64,000 bases of DNA from Synergistaceae bacterium (GTDB lineage: Bacteria; Synergistota; Synergistia; Synergistales; Aminobacteriaceae): assembly GCA_017540085.1 (NCBI GenBank), contig JAFYBQ010000006.1, positions 62,001 to 126,000 on the forward strand. The letters are read 5' to 3'. Shown here in pieces: positions 57,664 through 64,000 of the stretch. Position 1 is the stretch's first letter. Each line of letters opens with the position of its first letter. The position numbers and the translations under genes are program-made. Below the pieces are notes generated by a model. It saw nothing but the letters and a program-made list of their open reading frames with translations. It did not search any database and had not been told where the DNA came from.

Positions 57664-58347
57664 ATGAGGAAAATTTTTCTTGCGCTGATGATTCTGTCAG
57701 TGTTCGCAATATCAGGGTGCGGGGGCGGCTCGTCGTCATCAGTGAATCCCCCTGTAATAAGCCCGGAGGTTAAAGAAGTAATCGTGCTGAGTTCGCCGGC
57801 TCTTGAGCGAAATAAACGCTACAGGATTTACACAGGCGCACAGCTCTCAGGCATGAACGGCGCGAGATATTACGTCTCAAACACGGGAAGCACCGCAGTT
57901 CAGTCGACACTAAATCTCAGCTTCAGCGTTGTGTTAAGCGCAGATGAGTCATTTATTGTCGTGAATGATTCGCCGGACTCCGCAGATCATTCCGGCGGGG
58001 TAGTGTTCGCGTATGACCCTTCCGGCGTTCTTGACACGTTCACTTCAGGCGGAAATATCGCGTTCACTGAAGGCCGTCCCATGTACTATAGGACTCTCAG
58101 CCTCTCGAACACAGCAGGCACAGACGAAACAGGCGGGCATTACGTCATGAAGGCTGAGTCGGCTGATGTATATAGGGAGTACACAAGCGGAAGGGGTACT
58201 ACCTCATTCGCTGTCGGGACAGGAAGCGCGCTGAGTTTTGTTGCTGACGATGAGAGCTACGAGCCTAGAAACATACCTGCGTCAGGAAATATTCTGCGGC
58301 TTGTCCGAACGGTCAACACATTCTCAGGAATAATCCCCGAATATTAG
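57664..58347 (+). CDS. Small lipoprotein related to the N- and C-terminal parts of the preceding gene
   Basis: 227 residues. Signal peptide with lipobox (VFAISGCGGG). SSPALERNKRYRIYTGAQLS matches the SSALKRGKNYRLFLGKN region of the upstream protein, and the end VNTFSGIIPEY matches VNDFSGIYGY. The beta-helix and low-complexity parts are missing, so it is a reduced paralogue. Own ribosome site (CGGAGG). Likely on the same membrane and perhaps a partner; function unknown. Confidence 0.65.
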   Translation: MRKIFLALMILSVFAISGCGGGSSSSVNPPVISPEVKEVIVLSSPALERNKRYRIYTGAQLSGMNGARYYVSNTGSTAVQSTLNLSFSVVLSADESFIVVNDSPDSADHSGGVVFAYDPSGVLDTFTSGGNIAFTEGRPMYYRTLSLSNTAGTDETGGHYVMKAESADVYREYTSGRGTTSFAVGTGSALSFVADDESYEPRNIPASGNILRLVRTVNTFSGIIPEY

Positions 58348-58364
58348 CGCGGCAATTCAGGCGT

Positions 58365-58397
58365 GGGAGTCTCTTTTTCCGGGACTCCCTGCTTTTA
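58365..58397 (+). terminator. Weak hairpin terminator between lipoprotein and arsR
   Basis: GGGAGTC (58365-58371) pairs exactly with GACTCCC (58383-58389) but is followed only by TGCTTTT. Confidence 0.4.
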
Positions 58398-58410
58398 CGG
58401 AGATGATGAC

Positions 58411-58785
58411 ATGAATATGCTTCCTCACAATCACGACAGCAACATGGGCGCGATACTTGAGCGAATGCCGGATGGGGAAAAATTTTCGGAGGCCGCCTCA
58501 GTTTTCGCGCAGTTAGGAGACGGGACGAGGCTCAAAATATTATGGCTCTTGTGCCACACAAGGGAATGCGTTTCGGACATTGCCGCGGCACTGGGACTCA
58601 GCAAAGCCCTAGTATCACATCATTTGCAGCTGCTGAGAAGGTCGAATCTTGTTACGGGGACTCGCTCAGGCCAGGAGATTCACTACTCACTCAGCGACAC
58701 TGACGAGGCAAAATTAATCCACAAAACTATAGAAGCTATGTTCAAGATAACATGCCCGTCAAAAATTATTGACTCCCAAAATTAA
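58411..58785 (+). CDS. ArsR/SmtB-family metal-responsive repressor
   Basis: 124 residues from the ATG at 58411 (CGGAG 8 bases upstream). VFAQLGDGTRLKILWLLCHT, ECVSDIAAALGLSKALVSHHL-QLLRRSNLVTGTRSG and IHYSLSD form the winged helix. The Cys of ECVSD is the typical position for an ELCVCD-like metal site; the N-terminal MLPHNHDSNM and the C-terminal HKTIEAMFKI carry more possible ligands. Likely represses the metal ATPase downstream, consistent with the operator there. Which metal is not readable. Confidence 0.85.
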   Translation: MNMLPHNHDSNMGAILERMPDGEKFSEAASVFAQLGDGTRLKILWLLCHTRECVSDIAAALGLSKALVSHHLQLLRRSNLVTGTRSGQEIHYSLSDTDEAKLIHKTIEAMFKITCPSKIIDSQN

Positions 58786-58796
58786 AGCAGTATAAT
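58769..58796 (+). promoter_or_regulatory. Promoter of the P1B-ATPase gene
   Basis: TTGACT (58769-58774), 16-base spacer, TATAAT (58791-58796), overlapping the 3' end of arsR. Start expected near 58803, just before the inverted repeat. Confidence 0.75.
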
Positions 58797-58805
58797 TCCC
58801 TCATC

Positions 58806-58833
58806 ATTCAAACAATCAAACAATCATTTGAAT
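58806..58833 (+). promoter_or_regulatory. Candidate ArsR operator
   Basis: Perfect inverted repeat ATTCAAA / TTTGAAT with a 14-base centre holding the direct repeat CAATCAAACAATCA. It covers the expected transcription start region of the ATPase, where ArsR/SmtB proteins bind. Confidence 0.55.
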
Positions 58834-58851
58834 ATTGAGAGGTGCTTAACG

Positions 58852-60690
58852 GTGAAAGAGCGCGTGAAAATCATCGTGCGTATTGTCATGGCCGGGCTTA
58901 TTCTTGCGGTGCTGAAATTTTCTGAGTCCGCCGGATATTTTGAGGGCGTGAAATTCGCGGGAGTCCTTTACGTCATTCCGTATCTTATTGCGGGCTATGA
59001 TGTGATTATCGAGGCTGTGAACGGAATCAGGGAGGGCGAAATTTTCGGGGAGTGCTTTTTGATGACCGTTGCCACAATAGGCGCGTTAATTCTCGGCGAA
59101 TACCCTGAAGCCTGCGCAGTGATGATTCTGTATCAGACCGGGGAATTATTCTCGGACTATGCCTCAGACAGGACGCGGGAAAATATTTCGGCGTTGATGG
59201 ACTTGCGTCCCGATTTCGCGGAAATAGAGACAGCACCGGGAGAGTCAGAAAGGGCTGACCCGTCATCAGTAACAGAAGGCAGCGTGATAATCATCCGTCC
59301 GGGCGGGAAAATACCGCTTGACGGCGTAATACTTGAAGGCAATTCGGGACTCGATATGCGGGCTTTGACGGGTGAGAGCATTCCTAGGAGCGTTAAGCCG
59401 GGCGATGAGGTGTTAAGCGGGTGCGTGAACCTTTCGGGAGTCCTGCGCGTCAAAACGACAAAGACATTCACCGAGTCAACAGCGTCAAAAATATTAGCCC
59501 TCATAGAGTCGTCAGCAGAAAACAAATCACATTCCGAGAAATTCATTACACGTTTCGCGAAAATATATACCCCGTTCGTTTGCGCCTCTGCGTTAATCCT
59601 CGCGGTAATCCCTCCGATATTCGCCGGTAATTTTCGGGCTTGGGTCTACAGGGCATTGACATTCCTTGTGGTGAGCTGTCCCTGCGCGTTAGTCGTGAGC
59701 GTTCCTCTTGCGTTTTTCGCGGCTGTCGGCAGGGCGGGGAGCCGTGGGATTCTCATAAAGGGCGGAATTTTTGTCGAGCGACTCGCGAATCTGTCAGCAA
59801 TAATTTTCGACAAGACCGGGACATTAACGCGGGGAGTTTTTGACGTTGCCGGGGTATATCCTGAGTCTGTTACGGCGGGCGAGCTTCTGCACATGTCAGC
59901 ACATGCCGAAAAATATTCCTCACATCCTATAGCTGAGGCGTTAAGGCGGGCTTATTCCTGCGGGGATGACTCGTGCGAAATTTCGGGCGCGGAAGAGATT
60001 CCCGGGTTCGGAGTCCGGGCAAATGTCAACGGCTCGGAGATATGTGCGGGAAATTCTGCGTTCATTTCAGGGGTTACAGGCGATGATGTCAGGCCGTGCG
60101 GAGAGTCGGGAACGGTGATACATGTAGCCTCAGACGGGAAATATTCCGGCCATGTCGTAATCTCGGACAAGGTGAAGGACAATGCCCGGTCAGCGGTTGA
60201 AATGCTCCGGGCTGAAGGTGTCGGAAATATCATAATGCTTACGGGAGACTCTGAGCCGTCAGCAAAAGAAACAGCAAAGGCACTCGGAATTGATGAGTAT
60301 CACAGCAGTTTATTGCCTGCGGACAAAGTGAAAATAGCCGGGGGCGTGAAGGGAGTCCGGGCGTTTGTCGGGGACGGGATAAATGACGCTCCTGTGCTGG
60401 CTTGCGCTGATGTCGGGATTGCGATGGGCGGTCTTGGTACTGACGCGGCAATAGAGGCGGCTGATGTTGTGATTATGGATGACGATTTAGCGAAAATCCC
60501 GGAGGCCGTGAGAATTTCCCATAAATGCATGAGAATAGCGCGTGAGAATATATACGGCTCTATAGGCGTGAAGATCGTGTGCCTTTCGCTAGGGGCGGCG
60601 GGTGTTGCCGGGATGGAGCTTGCTGTTTTTGCTGACGTGGGAGTCTTGATTCTTGCGGTGCTGAACTCAATGCGGGCTATGATTCGCTGA
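58852..60690 (+). CDS. Heavy-metal P1B-type ATPase (probable Zn/Cd/Pb exporter)
   Basis: 612 residues from the GTG at 58852, chosen because GAGAGG is 10 bases upstream; a TTG at 58828 overlaps the operator. No N-terminal HMA domain. Six or more membrane segments, TGES actuator (about 173), CPC metal-transport motif (about 276-278), DKTGT with phosphorylated Asp about 320, and GDGINDAPVL. CPC with a lysine-poor last helix fits Zn/Cd/Pb or Cu exporters; the ArsR partner favours the divalent set. Its last 14 bases overlap the LysR gene on the other strand. Confidence 0.92.
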   Translation: MKERVKIIVRIVMAGLILAVLKFSESAGYFEGVKFAGVLYVIPYLIAGYDVIIEAVNGIREGEIFGECFLMTVATIGALILGEYPEACAVMILYQTGELFSDYASDRTRENISALMDLRPDFAEIETAPGESERADPSSVTEGSVIIIRPGGKIPLDGVILEGNSGLDMRALTGESIPRSVKPGDEVLSGCVNLSGVLRVKTTKTFTESTASKILALIESSAENKSHSEKFITRFAKIYTPFVCASALILAVIPPIFAGNFRAWVYRALTFLVVSCPCALVVSVPLAFFAAVGRAGSRGILIKGGIFVERLANLSAIIFDKTGTLTRGVFDVAGVYPESVTAGELLHMSAHAEKYSSHPIAEALRRAYSCGDDSCEISGAEEIPGFGVRANVNGSEICAGNSAFISGVTGDDVRPCGESGTVIHVASDGKYSGHVVISDKVKDNARSAVEMLRAEGVGNIIMLTGDSEPSAKETAKALGIDEYHSSLLPADKVKIAGGVKGVRAFVGDGINDAPVLACADVGIAMGGLGTDAAIEAADVVIMDDDLAKIPEAVRISHKCMRIARENIYGSIGVKIVCLSLGAAGVAGMELAVFADVGVLILAVLNSMRAMIR

Positions 60691-61564
60691 ACGAGGCTTT
60701 AAGGGCGTGGCGGAATTTCTGCGCGGCTTTCGAGAGAAGAGCGTCTTTCTTCCATGCGAGGACGAGTCCGGCTTTCACTTCAGGCATTAACGGTATGAAC
60801 TTGAGGCCGCTGTCAGCCCCGGTATTCACGATGCCTTCTATTGTGATGAGGACTCCGAGTCCCTCACGCGCCATAATGGAAGCGTTGTAGGCGAGATTGT
60901 GAGTCCCGGTGATATTGAGGCGGTCAGCGCGTAATCCTAGCCATTCGGACAATTCGCCGTGTGTTTGAGCCTGATGTGAGAACAATAATTCCCGGCCTCT
61001 GATGTCTTCCGGGGTTACTGCGTCATGCGCGGCGAGTTCGTCATCATCCCGGACAACTGCGCCCCATCTGTCAGAATACGGGAGTGATATATACTCGTAA
61101 TCGCTGAAGTTTGCTTTTCCCACAAAGAGCGCGAAATCAATCAGGCCATGTCCGAGCCTCATGGAAATGTCTTCAAAGTCCCCGCTTATCATCCTGTAGT
61201 CTATTCCGGGGTACTCAGCGCGGATTTCACGCAACACTTTTCCGATATAGCTGACTCCGGGAGTCTCTCCCGCTCCGATATATACGGTGCCTGTAATCGT
61301 AACGCTGTCAGTTCCGGCAAGCTCGGCGAGAGTTTTTGCTTCGAGGTCAATAATTTCCTGCGCCCGTTTCCGCAGGAGTATTCCGTCATTGGTGAGGCGT
61401 ATTCCGTATTTCTCGCGGACGAATAATACCCGGCCTGTTTCGCGTTCGAGCTTTCCGAGCTGCTTGGAGAGTGCCGGCTGTGCCATGTGGAGACGGTGAG
61501 CGGCGCGGGTGATGTTGAGTTCGTTTGCGGCCTCAAGAAAATATTTCAGGAGATGTATTTCCAT
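60677..61564 (-). CDS. LysR-family transcriptional regulator
   Basis: 295 residues from the ATG at 61564. MEIHLLKYFLEAANELNITR then AAHRLHMAQPALSKQLGKLE is the N-terminal winged helix; the remainder is the LysR effector domain (GTVYIGAGETPG ... ). The start avoids a 20-residue upstream extension into the toxin gene. No divergent metabolic partner; the toxin gene stands upstream on the same strand. Confidence 0.9.
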   Translation of the reverse strand: MEIHLLKYFLEAANELNITRAAHRLHMAQPALSKQLGKLERETGRVLFVREKYGIRLTNDGILLRKRAQEIIDLEAKTLAELAGTDSVTITGTVYIGAGETPGVSYIGKVLREIRAEYPGIDYRMISGDFEDISMRLGHGLIDFALFVGKANFSDYEYISLPYSDRWGAVVRDDDELAAHDAVTPEDIRGRELLFSHQAQTHGELSEWLGLRADRLNITGTHNLAYNASIMAREGLGVLITIEGIVNTGADSGLKFIPLMPEVKAGLVLAWKKDALLSKAAQKFRHALKASFSES

Positions 61565-61568
61565 GCTG

Positions 61569-61919
61569 TTATCTGCCGAACAATTCCGAATGTGTAGCGA
61601 CACGCGAGAAGACAAGAAGCTCAATCTTTGACGCGGGCTGTATCCTGTACACCAGCAGAAGGTCTCCCTTCACGTGGCATTCCCTGAACCCCTCAAATTT
61701 TCCTGTAAGCTCGTGGTCTTCCCATTCCGGGGGCATAGGGCCGTCATTAACCGCAAGGATTGACATTGCCTCTTTGATTCTGTGCATGTCATGCTTCCCG
61801 GAGGCTTCGAGGCGTTCCCAGTCTTTCTCAAAATCTTTTGTCTGACTGACATCCCGGAAGCGTCTTGTACGTTTTCTTTTCGCTGAATCCTTTTTGCTAG
61901 TCATTGTCGTTTTTTTCAT
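61569..61919 (-). CDS. YafQ/RelE-family mRNA interferase toxin
   Basis: 116 residues (an ATG 15 bases later is possible). QTKDFEKDWERLEASGKHDM, EWEDHELTGKFEGFRECHVKGD and LLVYRIQPASKIELLVFSRV-ATHSELFGR match YafQ: helix of a ribonuclease, E-C-H-V-K-x-D-x-L-L-V-Y and a terminal H-S-x-L-F with the catalytic-type His. Overlaps the end of the gene before it by 23 bases, typical antitoxin-toxin coupling. Confidence 0.85.
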   Translation of the reverse strand: MKKTTMTSKKDSAKRKRTRRFRDVSQTKDFEKDWERLEASGKHDMHRIKEAMSILAVNDGPMPPEWEDHELTGKFEGFRECHVKGDLLLVYRIQPASKIELLVFSRVATHSELFGR

Positions 61920-62097
61920 GATAATTCAGCCAATTCTCGGCTATTTGCTTTGCTTCCTCCATTGCCCTCAATGTCGCGGGGGAGGGGTCTTTTTCGTAGT
62001 AATCCCTGCGCCACTGCGCCCGGAGCTTTCGCACGTCCTTTCTGATTTTCTGCGTGTGTTTCCTCGCTGTGTGGAAATTATTTCTGACTCTCTGCAT
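61897..62097 (-). CDS. Small protein, probable antitoxin partner of the YafQ-type toxin
   Basis: 66 residues; GAGGTGAAAG upstream. Very basic N-terminal helix (RKHTQKIRKDVRKLRAQWRR) then SPATLRAMEEAKQIAENW, the last part like the toxin-binding tail of RelB/DinJ. It lacks the ribbon-helix-helix N-terminus of DinJ. Assignment is by position. Confidence 0.5.
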   Translation of the reverse strand: MQRVRNNFHTARKHTQKIRKDVRKLRAQWRRDYYEKDPSPATLRAMEEAKQIAENWLNYHEKNDND

Positions 62098-62214
62098 TGT
62101 CTTTCACCTCATAATATTTTTCTCGGAATGTCTGACATTGTAGCACAGATATTAGACTTTTTCGGCACTGACTGCGATAATTACGCCATCACACAAAAAT
62201 AGGAGGATTAATTC

Positions 62215-63237
62215 ATGTTCAAGGCATTATTACTCACAGCTATGATTACCTGCCTCACATCGTCAGCATTTGCGCTCGAAAACGACTCCCGCGTCTTCAA
62301 GATTGACCCCGAAATCAAAGCCGAGAAAGTACACTTTCACAACCGTTACGGAATAGAGCTTACCGGGGATATTTATTACCCGAAAAATTTTGACCCGGCC
62401 AAGAAATACGCGGGAATAGCGGTATGCGGGCCTTTCGGTGCGGTAAAAGAGCAGGTCTCAGGACTCTACGCTCAGGAAATGGCCAAAGCCGGATATGTCG
62501 CAGTTGCGTTTGATCCGTCATTCACAGGCGAAAGCGGCCCGGAAAATGCGCGCTATGTTCCCTCGCCGGAAATTAACACAGACGATTTTTCGGCGGCGGT
62601 CGACTTCCTCAGCGTTCAGGATTACATTGACCCGGAGAAAATCGGCATTATCGGCGTTTGCGGCTGGGGCGGAATCGGTCTGAATGCCGCGGCGGCTGAC
62701 ACGAGAATAAAAGCCTCTGTAATCTCGACAATGTACGACATGAGCAGGGTTGCCCGCAACGGATATTTTGACTCTGCTGACTCAGACGATGCCCGCTACA
62801 GCGCAAAGAAGGCCATGAACGACCAGCGCACCAAAGACTACAAGTCAGGCACAAGCGCGAGGGCAGGCGGAGTCGTTGACCCATTGCCGGAAGACGCTCC
62901 GCAGTTCGTGAAAGACTACTACGCATACTACAAGACACCGAGAGGCTACCACGCTCGCAGCCTCAACTCAAACGAGGGATGGACGGTAACAGGCTCGCTT
63001 GCGATGATAAACATGCCCATGCTTACGGACATTTCCGACATTCGCAGCGCGGTTCTCATCATTCACGGCGAGAAGGCTCACTCTAGGTACTTGGGCGAGG
63101 ATGCATTCAAACGTCTGAAGGGCGGCAACAAAAAGCTGATGATTATTCCGGGAGCTTCACACGTTGATTTGTATGACAACATGGAGAAGATACCCTTTGC
63201 GGAAATTGAGAAATTCTTTGCGGAGTACCTGAAGTAA
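62215..63237 (+). CDS. Exported alpha/beta hydrolase, dienelactone-hydrolase-like
   Basis: 340 residues. Signal peptide (1-20, SSAFA-LE). YGIELTGDIYYPKNF, AGIAVCGPFGAVKEQ, IGIIGVCGWGGIGLNAA with a cysteine at the nucleophile elbow (as in dienelactone hydrolases), then an aspartate region (VLIIHGEKAHS) and IPGASHVDLYD with the His. Probably hydrolyses an ester or related bond in the periplasm. GGAGG precedes the ATG. Followed by a hairpin and an exported aldo/keto reductase. Confidence 0.85.
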   Translation: MFKALLLTAMITCLTSSAFALENDSRVFKIDPEIKAEKVHFHNRYGIELTGDIYYPKNFDPAKKYAGIAVCGPFGAVKEQVSGLYAQEMAKAGYVAVAFDPSFTGESGPENARYVPSPEINTDDFSAAVDFLSVQDYIDPEKIGIIGVCGWGGIGLNAAAADTRIKASVISTMYDMSRVARNGYFDSADSDDARYSAKKAMNDQRTKDYKSGTSARAGGVVDPLPEDAPQFVKDYYAYYKTPRGYHARSLNSNEGWTVTGSLAMINMPMLTDISDIRSAVLIIHGEKAHSRYLGEDAFKRLKGGNKKLMIIPGASHVDLYDNMEKIPFAEIEKFFAEYLK

Positions 63238-63262
63238 ATCAGCGGGAAGGAAAAAGATTCTG

Positions 63263-63299
63263 CCCTGTCGGTGAAATATCCGGCGGGGTAATTTTTATT
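63263..63299 (+). terminator. Terminator-like hairpin between hydrolase and reductase genes
   Basis: CCCTGTCGG (63263-63271) pairs with CCGGCGGGG (63280-63288, two G-T pairs) and is followed by TAATTTTTATT. Confidence 0.6.
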
Positions 63300-63314
63300 A
63301 CGGAGGATGACGAC

Positions 63315-64000
63315 ATGAAGAAGCTAATACTTTTTGCGGTGATGATTTCGGCCATGACAGCGGGGTGTTCTTTTGCTGACGTTCCCGGAGTCCCGTATGT
63401 TACTCTCAATGACGGAAACAAAATGCCCGTGTTAGGTCTCGGAACATGGACGCAGGACGATACCACAGCGGAAGAATCTGTGTACACGGCAATACGTGCG
63501 GGCTATCGTCTCATTGACACAGCGAGATATTACGGCAACGAGGCCGGAGTCGGGAAAGGAGTCCGCCGGGCAATAAGCGATGGGATAATCACGAGGGAGG
63601 ATATTTTCATCACCACAAAGATTATGCCGGGAAATTACGCGAACCCCGACAAAGCCATAGACAGCTCAAATAACGCTCTCGGACTCGGATATATAGATCT
63701 CATGCTGATACATCAGCCCGGATATAACGATGAGGGAGTCTACAAGGCATTGGAGCGCGGAGTCGAGGCCGGGAAAATCCGCAGCATAGGAATATCGAAC
63801 TACTACACGCCCGCAGACTTTGAGCGGATAACACGAGGGGCGAAAATAATTCCGGCAGTCGTCCAAAACGAGAATCACATCTACTATCAGAATACGGAGC
63901 TGAAAAAATATCTTCAGCGTTACGGGACTGTGATTGAGTCGTGGTATCCTTTCGGCGGAAGGGGAAAAACTCACGAGCTTTTCGGGAACAAGGCCATTCA
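63315..64000 (+). CDS. Aldo/keto reductase with signal peptide (3' end outside window)
   Basis: About 228 residues to the window edge. GGAGG is 8 bases before the ATG. The first 22 residues (MKKLILFAVMISAMTAGCSF) look like a signal or lipoprotein signal (Cys18), rare for this cytosolic family. Then VTLNDGNKMPVLGLGTW, LIDTARYYGNE (catalytic Asp and Tyr), FITTKIMPGN (Lys) and DLMLIHQPG (His): the complete AKR tetrad. NADPH-dependent carbonyl reductase fold; export is the odd point. Gene runs off the end. Confidence 0.85.
   Translation, partial: MKKLILFAVMISAMTAGCSFADVPGVPYVTLNDGNKMPVLGLGTWTQDDTTAEESVYTAIRAGYRLIDTARYYGNEAGVGKGVRRAISDGIITREDIFITTKIMPGNYANPDKAIDSSNNALGLGYIDLMLIHQPGYNDEGVYKALERGVEAGKIRSIGISNYYTPADFERITRGAKIIPAVVQNENHIYYQNTELKKYLQRYGTVIESWYPFGGRGKTHELFGNKAI

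Overview
The window looks like a chromosomal segment of a Gram-negative (diderm) anaerobe, most likely a host-associated member of the Synergistota. This is an inference from gene content and order, not from a marker gene. Outer-membrane LPS assembly genes (LptC-like, LptD) sit beside gene sets usual in Firmicutes-like bacteria: WhiA, a cheB-cheA-cheC-cheD-fliA string, phosphate butyryltransferase and a YlxR/L7Ae gene after nusA. Ribonucleotide reduction is by a B12-dependent class II enzyme. DNA is moderately GC-rich, genes are tightly packed with many ATGA/TAATG overlaps, and TTG starts are common. Gene content is mostly housekeeping.

Layout. 1-3.8 kb: threonine synthase (cut by the window edge) and homoserine kinase, then a reverse-strand block with a lipoprotein, a HicAB toxin-antitoxin pair and an exported protein, then a precorrin-2 dehydrogenase-like gene. 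3.9-13.2 kb, forward: LysM/M23 cell-wall peptidase, CTP synthase, two exported proteins of unknown function, a RelE-type toxin-antitoxin pair, LptC-like and LptD, and a class IV aminotransferase. 13.2-18.9 kb: a GC-rich palindromic repeat, phosphate butyryltransferase, an ankyrin protein, two priming sugar transferases and a polysaccharide pyruvyl transferase. 19-25.3 kb, reverse: class II ribonucleotide reductase, a large exported unknown, triosephosphate isomerase and phosphoglycerate kinase. 25.4-39.1 kb, reverse: a flagellar/chemotaxis cluster (flhA, flhF, flhG, cheB, cheA, cheC, cheD, fliA, fapA) followed by a small unknown, a coiled-coil/nuclease-like protein and whiA. 39.2-40.4 kb: two tandem TerD genes.

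40.5-52.7 kb, forward: a long information-processing operon from a strong promoter with a terminator-like hairpin in its leader (rimP, nusA, ylxR-L7Ae fusion, infB, cupin, rbfA, nrnA, truB, ribF, tatD, tgt, tsaC, SH3/zinc-ribbon membrane protein). infB is frameshifted. 52.7-53.2 kb: a flavodoxin gene remnant beside an AT-rich island with inverted repeats. 53.2-55.2 kb, reverse: promoter, TPP riboswitch, thiT and cobB as one unit. 55.2-58.4 kb: two related lipoproteins, one with a predicted carbohydrate-binding beta-helix. 58.4-60.7 kb: an ArsR regulator with a candidate promoter/operator in front of a P1B metal ATPase. 60.7-64 kb: LysR regulator, a YafQ-type toxin with a small partner, an exported dienelactone-hydrolase-like protein and the start of an exported aldo/keto reductase.

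I found no clearly new multi-gene system. The points most worth a second look are: two single-base frameshifts (infB, hicA) that could both be GGG-to-GG contractions and so may be sequence errors; cobB placed under a TPP riboswitch; the AT-rich island beside the flavodoxin remnant; a palindromic element found both between genes and inside flhF; and the coiled-coil/degenerate-nuclease gene next to whiA.
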